NCBI RefSeq assembly: GCF_027579695.1
Contig: NC_083589.1
Coordinates: forward strand, 31,664,835 to 31,728,834
Length of the DNA stretch: 64,000 bases
Direction: 5' to 3'
DNA from: Neoarius graeffei
Taxonomy: Eukaryota > Chordata > Actinopteri > Siluriformes > Ariidae
Position 1 is the first letter of the stretch, and every line of letters begins with the position of its first letter. Made by a program: the position numbers and the translations under genes. The notes under the pieces are model-generated. The model had not been told where the DNA came from, searched no databases, and worked only from the letters and a program-made list of their open reading frames with translations. Positions 12,134 to 22,904 of this stretch are shown in pieces.

Positions 12134-12513
12134 CTCTCATCTCATCTCATTGTCTCTAGCTGCTTTATCCTCTTCTACAGGGTCACAGGCAAGCTGGAGC
12201 CTATCCCAGCTGACTACGGGCGAAAGGCGGGGTACACCCTGGACAAGTCGCCAGGTCATCACAGGGCTGACACATAGACACAGACAGCCATTCACACTCA
12301 CATTCACACCTACGGTCAATTTAGAGTCACCAGTTAACCTAACCTGCATGTCTTTGGACTGTGGGGGAAACCGGAGCACCCGGAGGAAACCCACGCGGAC
12401 ACGGGGAGAACATGCAAACTCCACACAGAAAGGCCCTCGTCGGCCACGGGGCTCGAACCCGGACCTTCTTGCTGTGAGGCGACAGCGCTAACCACTACAC
12501 CACCATGCCGCCC
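12134..12513 (-). mobile_element. tRNA-derived SINE, full length
   Basis: Flanked by the perfect 9-bp duplication CTGGTAGAA (12125-12133 and 12514-12522). It sits just beyond the 3' end of the RTE-like LINE. Confidence 0.85.
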
Positions 12514-13260
12514 CTGGTAGAAATCATTTTGTCTTTTTGAATAGGGAGAGTTAAAAATTAGGTTACATAACTTCAGGTTCATCACCATCATCTCTCTTTG
12601 CACCAGTAGGCACATAAGTCTTTCACACTTGTTTTCCACTCCTCCCTGTCTTTTGCTGCCTGTTTAGCTGCGATCCAGCTTTTCCATCCAGCCTTGTCCC
12701 TCTCCTTCACTGCAGTTCTTCTCCACATTGTCTTTGGTCTTCCTCTCGCTCTGTGCCCTTCAGGTGCCCATCCCAAATCTGTCATGCAATCACTTTCCCA
12801 ATCACCTCTGAGGATGTGACCAATCCAATTCCATCTCCTACAGTGTATTTCACTACTGATGTTCTCAATACCAACTAGTTCTTCCCCCTTCTTGTTAGCA
12901 GAGGTGGACAAAGTTCTTAACTTCATTACTTAAATCAAAATACAGATCCCACTGGTCAAATGTGACTCCAATACAAGTGAAAGTTTTCCAGCCAAATTTT
13001 TACTTAAGTACTGAAGTACTTGCTTTTAAAAATACTTAAGTATTAAAAGTACATTTTCTGTCAATGCATCATTGTATTATTGCCACAACACTTACAAAAC
13101 CTAACGTCATTACCAAAGACAGAAATTTGAATTCACAAAATGAACGCATCATGGTGGTTTAACATTAAGCTAGCTAGTCAGTGAAGCCCCACCTAACATG
13201 CTAGCAAACTTTTTTCAAACTCGAAATCATACTGGGTAGCTAATGCTACTAGAAAAGAAA

Positions 13261-13419
13261 GTTCTATTTCCTTCACTCCAGACCGCCAGGGCTTTGCTGA
13301 AAGCACTAGTGGAAGGATCTTTGCATCCGTGCATTTCGAGAGTCGCATACAAAAGTTGTCATCTCATGACGTATGACGTGCCTGCCTATATAAGGCAACA
13401 TCCCACGTCATTTGGCCTC
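13261..13419. repeat. DIRS left inverted terminal repeat with TATA-like box
   Basis: Begins GTTCTATTTCC. The segment from GACCGCCAGG to TTTGGCCTC is nearly identical, in reverse, to 18495-18645. It includes GCCTATATAAGGCA, a plausible promoter TATA box in both copies. Confidence 0.85.
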
Positions 13420-13886
13420 TTCTTTTTTCTCGCGTTGGAATCGCATCTCTTCTATTGGAATTCTGTGTGTACTAATACCTGCGACAATCTACAGTGCAGC
13501 TCGTGACTGAAGAGGACTTCAGTGGGACTCGACTCCACGCGAGCTGTTTGGTCGCTAAGGTAACTTGTTTTATGCATCGATAGTCACTGAATCTTGGCTG
13601 CCAAGTTTTCAGGGGCGGCTATTATATCGGTCTTGTCACAAACTGCTCGGTTGCCGGAAGGTTTGTCAGTGTTGAGTGAGTTAGCGAATTGGTTGCCAAT
13701 AACGTTAACGTGTACTTACAACTTTACATGAGCATTGGTTTCTGGTTGCTAGTAAATCGTTGTCTGTAGTGGTAAAGTTGCGCTTGCAAACTCGCTAGCC
13801 TTGGTTGCCAGGCTAGCAAGCAGCGCTACACCTTGCTTCTTTTCTAAAAAAAAAAAAAAAAAAATCACGGGTGAGTAGACACTGAG

Positions 13887-15416
13887 ATGGATTCAGTGAG
13901 GTGTTCCACTTGCCCCAATCTAATGGAGGTGCGGAGTGCCTTGGCATGCAACATCTAAGGGAGGCAATGTCTGATCCATGCCCTTCCTGTGCGTTAATGC
14001 CGCTTACTGTTAGACAGGTGCAGTTGGCTGGTGTGGAACGTGCGTCTAGCAGTTTTCTGCTCTCAGATTCTCAGACACAGCTTAAGCGTAAGCTTTCACC
14101 ACCAGTGCATGCAAAACAGCACAAAAAATCTAAGTCTTCTGAGTTAGAGCGTAAAGTGGAACTGCTCTCATCTACAGTGGAGCGTCTGCTGCCTCTGCTT
14201 GCAAGGCCCCCCCCTTACAGCAGCGGCACAGGTAAGTACTGTAGAGGAACAGCCTGCACCGCCTGCCTCCTTGTCACCCATTGGCTCATGTTCTCAGCCA
14301 CCTGACCAAGAGGAAGTGATGTCTGTGGCTGCCTCAGACACCTTTTTCAGTCAGCCTTCTTCCTTGGCGCAGCCACGAAGCGAAGTCCTGCCAGGTGTTG
14401 AGCCCCGTGATTCGGGCAGTGATGTTACCTCTGGGTGATCTGGGGAGTCTGCCTCAGTGGTGGGTTCGGTGGAGGCCACACTGAAGGCTTTGCTTGCACG
14501 TTTGCAGTTGGACACCCCAGCGCCTCCTTCCGGATCTGAGAACATGTTCCTGCGCTGTGTTCAGCGTGCCTCTCTGGTAATTCCACAGTGTCATGACTTT
14601 ACTTCTGGGGTGGCCTCTGCCCTGGAGGCTGCTATGAAGCCTGCCCGTCCAGACCAGATGTCTCGCATGCTTGCGGCGATGCAGGACCCCGGTGCTGTTG
14701 GCTTGGGTAGCATGCCAGTAGTCGAATCAAGCATTGCTTCGCTCATTGTGTCTCCCGATGAAGCACTTCGGGAGCAGGTGCGTTGCCCTAATGCTGAGTG
14801 CTGCCGCACAGATGAGCTACTTTCTTGTGCTTACAACTCTACTGCCTTTCTTGGCAGGGTGTCTAACTCGCTGGCACACATGCTTGTTATGCTGCACTTG
14901 ACACTCAACACATCATCGGCAGACCCACTGGTGGCTGAGGTACTGGAACTTGCACTGCAGGCTATGGGTGTCATTGCCAACCAGTGTGGCACTACCTTGG
15001 GCACCTTGCTGCAAGCCCGTCGACAAGTGTGGCTGGCTCAATCGCCTCTGCCAGAAGTATGCAGGAACAACCTGAAGCACCTCCCACTGGCACCTGGACA
15101 GGTCTTTGGGCCAGCAGCACAAGAGGCCCTTGACAGATGTGTGTCTGTTACAGAGTCTCACTCCCGTCATGTGGGCGTAGCACCCACCTTCAGAGCTCCG
15201 CCAAACCCTTCTGCCTCACGCTTTAGGCATGTGGCCCCTAGAGCTGCACAAAGGTCTCCCCATCGACCCCAGCAGCAGGCCCCCAATCCCCCATCTCCCT
15301 CGGCCAGGCAGGGTGGCACTCAGCCACACGTGAGTTTTCACCCTTTTCGACAGACGGGTCCTCCCCGCCGTCGTCGCCCCCCCATCCCTTCCGAAAAATG
15401 TAGACAGGACCACTGA
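13887..15416 (+). pseudogene. DIRS gag-like ORF1, frameshifted
   Basis: It probably begins at the ATG of 13887 (MDSVRCSTCPNLMEV, a Cys-rich start). The frame shifts near 13955 and again near 14230, and a TGA occurs at 14436. An open 319-codon block follows from 14457 to the stop at 15414. The late part is Pro/Arg/His-rich. It is assigned as gag by position only. Confidence 0.6.
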
Positions 15417-15429
15417 CAGGTCAGGGCCA

Positions 15430-17348
15430 GTGGCAGGAGTTTTTACAGGCAGCCAGCTAGCGCATTGGTGCAAAATAACAACCAACCAATGGCTACTCAC
15501 CACCCTTTCAAAAGGGTACCGCCTGCAATTCCGCCGCCGGCCACCAATGCATTCGGGTGTGAGGCAGACAGTTATAACCAATCCAAGACAGGCAGAAGCC
15601 TTGTCGAGAAAAGTTCAGTTGTTGCTACAAAAAGGAGCCATAGAGATGGTCGACCCCCAGGGGGTTTCTTTTCAGTTTATTTTCTAGTTCCAAAGAAAGA
15701 CAGCGGGTTCAGGCCGATTTTAGATTTAAGAAGGTTAAACTGTTTCTTGAAGGTGCTTCCTTTTCAAATGCTACGAACAACAAATGTACTGCAAGCGGTC
15801 ACAAACCAGGACTGGTTTGTGACCGTAGATCTCGAGGATGCCTATTTTCACATACCCATTGCCGTGGACCACAGGCGCTTCCTTCGTTTTTCGTTCATGG
15901 GAAAGATTTTTCAGTTCAGAGTTCTCCCCTTTGGACTTTCTCTGGTGCCAAGGGTGTTCCCGAAATGCGTCCAAGTAGCACTAGAACCCCTTCAGAAGGA
16001 GGGCATAAGAGTGCTCCCTTACTTGGACGACTGGCTTCTTTGTGCGGCATTGCCCGAACAGGCCAGGGAACATGCTCACCGGTTGCTACTACACATTACG
16101 GCTCTGGGGTTCAGGGTGAACCAGAGGAAATGCAAACTGGTCCCAGTCCAGGCAACACGTTTCATCGGCCTTGCCCTGGATTCGAACACTATGCTGGCCA
16201 GTCCCACGCCAGACAGAATAAGTTCAATTCTCACTGGCGTGAACCACCTTCGTGTCGGGGGAACTCAGCATTACGTTTCTCTCCTTCAGCTGTTGGGGAA
16301 ACTCACAGTGGCCTCAGTAGTCATTCCTCTGGGTCTTCTGTGGCTAAGGGCTTTTCAGAGATGGCTTCTTCAACTGCGTCTGTGTCCAGTGCGAGACAGG
16401 CACATGAGGGTGAGAATAACATGCCGTTGCATGCTCACTCTAAGACCTTGGTCCCAGGCACACTTTCTCACTCGTGGAGTTCCACTTGGTCCCCCACCGG
16501 GACAGTGGGAGGTTATCCGGACAGATGCTTCCCTCATGGGTTGGGGTGGAGTCTGGCGTTGGCAAGGTGTGAACGGCACCTGGCCTGCTCCATGGCGCAT
16601 GTCCCACATCAACACACTGGAGTTGATGGCGGTGTTTCTGACGTTGCGCCACTTTCAGGAAGTGCTGTGGGGCAAACATGTATTGGTACGTACAGACAAT
16701 GTGGCAACTGTTTTCTATATCAATCATCAGGGGGGCACAAGGTCTGTAGCTGTGCTTCAGGTGGCTCACAGTCTCCTAGTATGGGCTCAGGACAACCTCC
16801 TTTCCATAAGGGCATCTTATCTACCTGGATGCCTAAACAGTGTGGCAGATGCTCTGTCACATGGCAAGGTGTCTCAAGGGGATTGGAAACTGCATCCAGA
16901 CATGGTGGAACAGATCTGGAAAACCTATGGGAGAGCAACTGTGGACCTGTTTGCGAGCAGTCAGACAACTCATTGTCCGACATGGTTTTCCCTGGGAGAA
17001 GAAACAGCAGCGTTGGACCAGGATGCTCTGGCCCACGACTGGCCAAGGGCCATCCTTTATGCCTTTCCCCCTCTACCACTGTTGTGGAGGACTCTCTGCC
17101 ATGTGCACGATCACGGTCACCATGTGCTATTGATAGCTCCTCATTGGCCATCCAGGCCATGGTTCCAGCTCCTGCTGTCACTACTAGTGGGACCCCCTTG
17201 TCAGCTGCCCAGCAGGCCTGACTTGCTGACACAGATGGAGGGCAGGATTCAACACCCATGTCCCGAACGCCTGAAGCTCTGGGTGTGGCCCTTGGGGCCC
17301 CGGGGCTACTACTGGAGTGTTCAGAAGGGACAAGGAACACTGTGGTGA
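15430..17348 (+). pseudogene. DIRS reverse transcriptase / RNase H (one frameshift)
   Basis: The reading starts in the frame of 15430 (LTTLSKGYRLQFRRRPP, LLQKGAIEMVDPQG). It must shift near 15665, in a G/T homopolymer, to FLVPKKDSGFRPILDLRRLN. The rest is open to 17348. It contains RT motif YLDDW, the RNase H motifs RTDASLMGWGG, NTLELMAVF and RTDNVATVFYIN, and the DIRS-typical LHPDMVEQIW and VDLFAS region. A downstream WP-rich segment corresponds to the methyltransferase-like domain of vertebrate DIRS. The single indel makes this copy probably inactive for RT. Confidence 0.85.
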
Positions 17349-18337
17349 ACACACGTGCAGAAGCTACCCTACGCTTGTATGCAGGCAAGTGGAAGGTGTT
17401 CTGTGATTGGTGTGCAGAACGCAACCTCGACCCCCTAAGCTGCTCTGTTCCACAGATTTTAGATTTCCTGCAGCACCTTTTAGAGCTTGGCAGGGCTGCA
17501 TCTACACTTAAGGTGTATGTTGCAGCACTAACAGCCCACCGTTCAAAGGTTGGAGGTGTTTCACTTGGGTCCCACCGGCTGGTGGTAGCCTTTTTGAGAG
17601 GGGCAGTTCATCTTAATCCTCCTCATTTTGTGCGGAGTCCGTCATGGGATCTGAACACTGTGCTCGAATCCCTTTGCTTGCCTCCTTATGAGCCCCTGGC
17701 AGCAGCTGACATTAAGTGGCTATCTGTTAAAACAGCTTTTCTCCTTGCCATCACAACAGCCCGGCGTGTGAGTGAGCTACATGCCCTCTCGGTGAGTACT
17801 GTTTGTCTTCGTTGGGGCCCTATGTTTGACAGTGTTTCATTGTGGCCTAACCCAGCTTTCCTCCCTAAAGTCTTATCTCCCCAGTTTAGCAACCAGCCGA
17901 TTTTGCTGACTGCTATACCGGCGGACAGGACGGACTTGCATGCTGAGTTGTGCCCTGTCAGGGCTCTGAGGTTTTATTTTGATAGGATGGCAGCCTTTCA
18001 TATGACAGACCAATTGTTTGTTTGTTTGGGTGGTGCTCCGAGAGGAAGGCCTCTGTCCAAGCAGCGGCTCTCCCGTTGGGTTGTGGAGGCAATCACCCAT
18101 GCCTATGAATCTATGGGACGTACTGTGCCCTCTCCTGTCTGCTGCCATTCGACGCGTGCTCAGGCAACATCGTGGGCAGCTCTCCGGGGCGTACCACTCT
18201 CTGACATTTGTGCTGCTGCAACTTGGTCCAATACATGTACATTTGCCCAGTACTACAGGCTAAATGTTGCGTCCATGCCATTGCTGTGTGCAGTTGTTCT
18301 TCCAGAAGGTGGTGATGCTCTTCTGAATTCCTCGTGA
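17258..18337 (+). CDS. DIRS tyrosine recombinase, intact 359-codon frame
   Basis: It overlaps the RT frame by 91 bases in another frame, as usual for DIRS. It shows a SAM-like N-terminal core-binding region (TLRLYAGKWKVFCDWCAERN) and the first catalytic Arg in TTARRVSELHALS. The second box is CHSTRAQATSWAALRG (His/Arg), followed by the late Trp and Tyr in AAATWSNTCTFAQYYRL. It would join or resolve the circular DNA intermediate. No stop or frameshift is seen. The exact start is uncertain; an ATG at 17258 is used. Confidence 0.85.
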   Translation: MSRTPEALGVALGAPGLLLECSEGTRNTVVNTRAEATLRLYAGKWKVFCDWCAERNLDPLSCSVPQILDFLQHLLELGRAASTLKVYVAALTAHRSKVGGVSLGSHRLVVAFLRGAVHLNPPHFVRSPSWDLNTVLESLCLPPYEPLAAADIKWLSVKTAFLLAITTARRVSELHALSVSTVCLRWGPMFDSVSLWPNPAFLPKVLSPQFSNQPILLTAIPADRTDLHAELCPVRALRFYFDRMAAFHMTDQLFVCLGGAPRGRPLSKQRLSRWVVEAITHAYESMGRTVPSPVCCHSTRAQATSWAALRGVPLSDICAAATWSNTCTFAQYYRLNVASMPLLCAVVLPEGGDALLNSS

Positions 18338-18349
18338 CTGGGTTGGTAT

Positions 18350-18461
18350 TCATCTTCCACTAGTGATTTCAGCACCACTCTGGTGGTCTGGAGTGAAGGA
18401 AATAGAACGCTGGTTACGAATGTAACCGTGGTTCTATGACTAAGTGGAAGACCGCCAGGGT
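18350..18461. repeat. DIRS internal complementary region
   Basis: Left half (to 18408, ending GGAAATAGAAC) is the complement of the DIRS left end. Right half (18409-18460, GCTGGTTACGAATG onwards) is the complement of the right end 18623-18674. The junction matches what a circularised element would show. Confidence 0.85.
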
Positions 18462-18867
18462 CTTTGGCCACTCGGATTGTGCGAGAATGATCTTGAGGCC
18501 AAATGACGTGGGATGTTGCCTTATATAGGCAGGCACGTCATACGTCATGAGATGACAACTTTTGTATGCAACTCTCGAAACGCACGGATGCAAAGATCCT
18601 TCCACTAGTGCTTTCAGCACCACCCTGGCGGTCTTCCACTTAGTCATAGAACCACGGTTACATTCGTAACCAGCGATTTCTACATTCTGTTTATTTGGCA
18701 AGATTATGCTGAAACTGTCATGATCCGCCCCGGATTTCCACTCTGGAGATTTACTATCTCCCAGTTCAGCGCAATCCGGATCCGGGACGGGACTTCCACC
18801 TTGCCAGCATTCACTTCCTAGTCTGCTCTGCTGTGTATAAATAGGCCGTTCTCAGAAGAGGACTTTA

Positions 18868-19330
18868 CCCTCATGAATGGTTTCATGGGAAGATTTGTTT
18901 ATCCTCATGGGAAGATTTGTTTATCCTCATGAATGGTTTCATGGGAAGATTTGTTTATCCTCATGAATGGTTTCATGGGAAGATTTGCTTATCCTCATGG
19001 GAAGATTTGTTTATCCTCATGAATGGTTTCATGGGAAGATTTGTTTATCCTCATGAATGGTTTCATGGGAAGATTTGTTTATCCTCATGGGAAGATTTGT
19101 TTATCCTCATGAATGGTTTCATGGGAAGATTTGTTTATCCTCATGAATGGTTTCATGGGAAGATTTGCTTATCCTCATGGGAAGATTTGTTTATCCTCAT
19201 GAATGGTTTCATGGGAAGATTTGTTTATCCTCATGGGAAGATTTGTTTATCCTCATGAAGTGTTTCATGGGAAGATTTGTTTATCCTCGTGACTGGTCAT
19301 CACGGGAAGAATTGGTTTATCCTCATGGAG
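18868..19330. repeat. Minisatellite with alternating long and short units
   Basis: Long units of about 34 bp (CCTCATGAATGGTTTCATGG plus GAAGATTTGTTTAT) alternate with 22-bp units lacking the ATGAATGGTTTC part. The last units diverge. The open frames across it are periodic artefacts. Confidence 0.92.
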
Positions 19331-20098
19331 AATACCATGGAAAGAATTAGTGCGTGCACGTCTGTATGAGTTAACACAGAATAATTAATCTCGAGACTGT
19401 CCTTTCATGTCACCAATGGGAGGGGAAATTGTGTTAAGGTACCCAGACCCCGAGAAAAACCCACGGGATTGGATGAATCGCTGTGGTTTAGCATTCTATA
19501 CAAATTCTAGACAATTTGGCCGGAGTTTCTCTAAGCTCCGGTGAGGTGGGACGAGGGCTGATAGGGCATGCCCGCCCTCTGAGCACCAATACACGTCAAG
19601 AAGAGCAAGGATTAACTCAAGCATACATCTCTTAATATTGTTAATATTCTACTCCATTCTATTTTATTATTTCAGCTAGAAGGCTAGAATTCTTCTGTGA
19701 CCTTGTGTCTCACTGTGTACTGTACTGTTGTGATGACACATTGCTCGAGACATAATATTGATATCTTTTTGAACATTCTATCAGGAACATCTTGTCCTTT
19801 GCTATCTCTGACCTAAGGAATGGCCTTTGATATCTGTCTGCACATTGTTATCATATCATAAGAACATCTTATTATTGTATACCATCGCCAAGGTTTCACT
19901 CACACACATACATCTGAACATTCATTAGAACAGTGATATAATTAAGACGTGACCTGCTCAAGGTCTGACTACAGGCTCAGTTTTGATTTATCCTCATGCA
20001 GGCATTTGCAATGATTAATATCCCTTGAGATCACACCTCAGCCCGGTAGATGGCGGTAATACACATCGATTGTTAACCGCCAATAAATCGACAGAAGA
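18870..20098 (+). mobile_element. Retroposon with 16-bp target duplication and minisatellite 5' part
   Basis: Bounded by AGAAGAGGACTTTACC at 18854-18869 and again at 20099-20114. The right end (GGTAGATGGCGGTAATACAC, CCGCCAATAAA, then AGAAG repeats) is a 3' end I recall from a common fish retroposon. The left part is the minisatellite. No long coding frame. Confidence 0.7.
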
Positions 20099-20647
20099 AG
20101 AAGAGGACTTTACCAGAATGTCTTGTCTGTTTCTCATGTTGTCTCTGTGCCATTTTTTTTTGCTTCCTGGGTTTTTTGGTCTTGGTTTTGCCTAGTCTTA
20201 GCCACAGTTTTTTTGCACTCGTTTTGTCAGTTTTTCATGTTTTTTGCACTATGTTTTTTGTCAGAACTATTTTTCATGTTTTTCCATATTAGCACTTTGT
20301 CTACTTCGTTGTTGTCTGGATTATTTTTGCTATTTTTGTTTGACTCTTTTTGGACTTTAAATAACTTTTTATTCATTGGATTTTCTGGTTTGTGTTCTGC
20401 TATTGGATCCTAACTCTCATCTTTCCACCCTTAACAGAAACATGTTTCTGAAAGGGCTTCAGATAAGTTAATGTTATTCATGTTAGCATAACTCCCATTT
20501 TTACATGCTAATTAAGTGTCCAAGTTAACTAGCTTTGTGTTAATGTTAGCTGTGGAAAAGGCTCTGGCATCTTGGTGGGCAAATCCATAGATAGTCATTT
20601 GACTAACCAGACTGCATGGCTATTGCAATGCTATCGCTAGTTCTAAA

Positions 20648-20790
20648 AGCACAGACAACTTTGTTGCAAGCTTTTCTCTTGGAATAAAACGTTTATATAC
20701 CTCAATATGCTCCCGCAAGTTGGATGGCGAGGTTTTTGTAGGCAGTGATGTGGTTTGTTTTCGGCAAACAAAACATTTTTAAATGAAACT
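20648..20790 (-). pseudogene. BED-type zinc finger remnant of the hAT-like element
   Basis: On the minus strand a short open stretch reads CFVCRKQTTSLPTKTSPSNL, then REHIEVYKRFIPREKL. This fits a decayed BED finger, commonly found at the N-terminus of hAT proteins, and supports the hAT assignment of 12899-21227. Confidence 0.5.
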
Positions 20791-22467
20791 AATCTTTTAA
20801 TCCTTTCAGAAAACTGAAACATGGGTTGTAGGTAAAGCCATGGGTGTGTGCATTCCCCAGAAGAACCGCCTCCTTCCATTCTGCCATCAACTGATCGTGT
20901 TAAATAATGCTGTTGAGAAATCATTGAACTTGATTTTATACAGTCTATGGATGTGACGTGATCCTATTGGTTACTGATCGGCTGTCTCAGTGTCACCTGC
21001 GAAAAAAAACAATCTTTTAGAAAAGAAAAACACATCCGCTTTCAAAGTCACTTCATAGTAACGAGGACCTTGATAAAAATGTAGTGGAGTGAAAAGTACA
21101 ATATTTGTCTTTCAAATGTAGTGAAGTTAAAGTCATAAGTTTTTCAAAAAAATACTCAAGTACAGATACTGAAAGTGTAGTTAAGTACAGTACTCAAGTA
21201 AATGTACTTCGTTACTGTCCACCTCTGCTTATCAGAGACATTTTCCCACCATCTTACCCTAAATATCCATCTAAGGTATCTGTAGTGGAAACTGTTCAGC
21301 TTCTTTTCATCTCCTTTAGTGATTTTCCACATTTCACAGCCATACAACAGCACAGCTTGAACCAGTGTACTAAACAGCCAAATCTTGGTTCTCCTCCCTA
21401 TTCCTCTTGTTGCCCACACTGCCCGTAACGTCTGAAAGGTGATGTGAGCCTTCTGTAATTGGTTGCTGATGTCTCTATTGTTACGCCCAGCTATGCCCCC
21501 TTCAGGCCCAACACTGTCAGTGCACGGGCAGGGCTGGGTCCTGGTACCTGATTACCTAATTAGGTACACCTGTAATGCCAGCTGGGGCTATACAGGGGCT
21601 GGCGCCTATGGCCTCACTAGGCTCTTTCTCTCTCTGTCTTGACTGGCACTACCTGCTTGTTCTCTCAATCACAATAATGATTAAACTACCATTACACAAC
21701 GTGCAAGAAATGCACAGAAACTGGTAAAGACCAGAATAAATCACAAACGTACTTGTCGCAGTATCAAAGCATACGCAAACAAGGTTAAACATGCACACCT
21801 CACCTTACAAAAGGCTACAAACTAACAAGTTGCAAACAGCGCAGCGCATGCACTAAACGAGGCACCAACCTCCACAAATTGCAACTTAAACAGCTTAATT
21901 AAGCGCAGCGAGACAGATCACCCAAACACAGAACATCAATCGATCTAAAAATAGATCCGTGAATGTTCTACACGGTACTCCGCACACAAAAAGTAGCCAA
22001 TTAATGCGAACACATTCTACTGACAAATAAAGAGAGGATAGACACCACATCCGCATGAACCACTTACCCCAACGTGACTCCAGGTGAGACCATCAGCTGG
22101 TCGCCGGCGAAATTCCTACAGCAAATAAAACACAGTCCTCTGGTAACCTTACCTAGCCCCAGAAGCTAACTAACCTTGCTAGTCTTCAGGAGCCTGCTGG
22201 CCTTGGGGCGGCTGGTTAACACTGAACTCGCAACAGTGTTACACTGTTCGAAGCGTGCCCCTGACAGGAGAGATAACTCCCGACCAGGATTACCCCCAAA
22301 AACAAATAACTAAAATAACAAAGGCAAAATAATAACCAGTGCACCGAAGGAAAGGCAATACCCAGCTGGAGCACTCTGCCTAACCAGAGACTGCAATTAA
22401 GCCAAACAAACCAAACAAATGGGCTCACCTGAGACCACTTGAGTCTATGATCCAAACCAATTAAAAT

Positions 22468-22485
22468 ATCCCGGACGAGCCCCCA
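22468..22485 (-). promoter_or_regulatory. Proline-tRNA primer binding site
   Basis: Minus strand reads TGGGGGCTCGTCCGGGAT, the exact 18-nt complement of the 3' end of tRNA-Pro, used by gammaretrovirus-like and some other LTR elements. Its position just inside the LTR end fits. Confidence 0.85.
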
Positions 22486-22490
22486 AGTTA

Positions 22491-22904
22491 TGTAACGGCA
22501 GGCTCGTTTACCATCACATAATGAGGGAGACAACAACAAAAGTAAGTTTTAAGATGTTTATTTAAACAACAAAAAAAACCATGTCTAGGGATAAAATACA
22601 GGAGTGAGGTTATGCATGAGTGGATACAAATAAAAAAGGTCAGTATATAAGATTGTGTTCAAAATAACAAAAGAATGAGGCACAAGGAAAAAGAATAAGA
22701 GCTGAAAACGGAGAGAGAGAGAACAAGCAGGTAGTGCCAGTCAAGACAGAGAGAGAAAGAGCCTAGTGAGGCCATAGGTGCCAGCCCCTGTATAGCCCCA
22801 GCTGGCATTACAGGTGTACCTAATTAGGTAATCAGGTACCAGGACCCAGCCCTGCCCGTGCACTGACAGTGTTGGGCCTGAAGGGGGCATAGCTGGGTGT
22901 AACA
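22491..22904 (-). repeat. LTR of the 1.4-kb element (about 414 bp)
   Basis: Runs TGTTAC...GTTACA on the minus strand. It contains an AATAAA near 22560 suitable as the R-region polyadenylation signal. The end is placed where the minus strand reads GCCGTTACA, five bases before the primer site. Confidence 0.65.

Larger units (their letters stand above)
13261..18674 (+). mobile_element. DIRS-type tyrosine-recombinase retrotransposon, complete with terminal repeats
   Basis: 5.4 kb with inverted terminal repeats (13261-13419 versus about 18495-18674) and an internal complementary region (18350-18461) matching both outer ends joined head to tail. This is the hallmark of DIRS elements that replicate through a circle. 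It has gag-like, RT/RNase H and tyrosine recombinase frames in order, with the recombinase overlapping the RT frame, and no integrase or DDE domain. It lies inside the hAT-like element. A target duplication is not expected for DIRS and none is seen. Confidence 0.92.
18716..20436 (+). mobile_element. Solo LTR, interrupted by a retroposon
   Basis: Starts TGTCATGATCCGCCCC and ends CCACCCTTAACA, that is TG..CA, with the perfect 5-bp duplication GAAAC (18711-18715 and 20437-20441). It carries a TATA-like TGTATAAATAGG near 18833. After removing the nested 1.2-kb insertion the LTR is about 476 bp. No internal region remains. The family is unknown. Confidence 0.8.
12899..21227. mobile_element. hAT-like DNA transposon (host of DIRS and solo LTR), non-autonomous
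   Basis: Ends CAGAGGTGGACAAAG on the left and its complement TGTCCACCTCTG on the right. Flanks are CTTGTTAG (12891-12898) and CTTATCAG (21228-21235), an 8-bp duplication with two transitions. Subterminal sequence is rich in TACTTAAGTA-like motifs at both ends. After subtracting nested elements, about 1.2 kb is native. The insertion interrupts the RTE-like LINE in frame. Confidence 0.8.
21479..22904 (-). mobile_element. LTR-derived non-coding element with inverted LTR starts at both ends
   Basis: Both outer ends are the same LTR start (TGTTACRCCCAGC) in opposite orientation. 21479-21666 is the inverted copy of 22717-22904, 188 bp with about two differences. The 4-bp duplication ATAG (CTAT on the plus strand, 21475-21478 and 22905-22908) is confirmed by LINE reading-frame continuity across the site. 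On the minus strand a full LTR (22904 to 22491) is followed by a proline-tRNA primer site. About 800 bp of non-coding leader-like DNA then leads into the inverted partial LTR. There are no gag, pol or env frames. Confidence 0.8.

Noticed and set aside
11713..12159. 148-codon frame
   Set aside because: No recognisable domain, AT-rich composition, runs into a SINE; not supported.
15965..17221. 418-codon frame overlapping the DIRS reverse transcriptase
   Set aside because: Lies in another frame of the conserved RT/RNase H sequence, has no domain, and would be a shadow.
18868..19330. Repeat-coded protein (MNGFMGRFVYPHEWF...)
   Set aside because: Open in several frames with the same periodicity, which is expected of a tandem repeat; no start context or flanking coding sequence.
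21479..22904. Ginger-type or other cut-and-paste DNA transposon
   Set aside because: The 4-bp duplication and TGT..ACA ends fit, but a perfect proline-tRNA primer site next to one terminal repeat indicates LTR-element origin.
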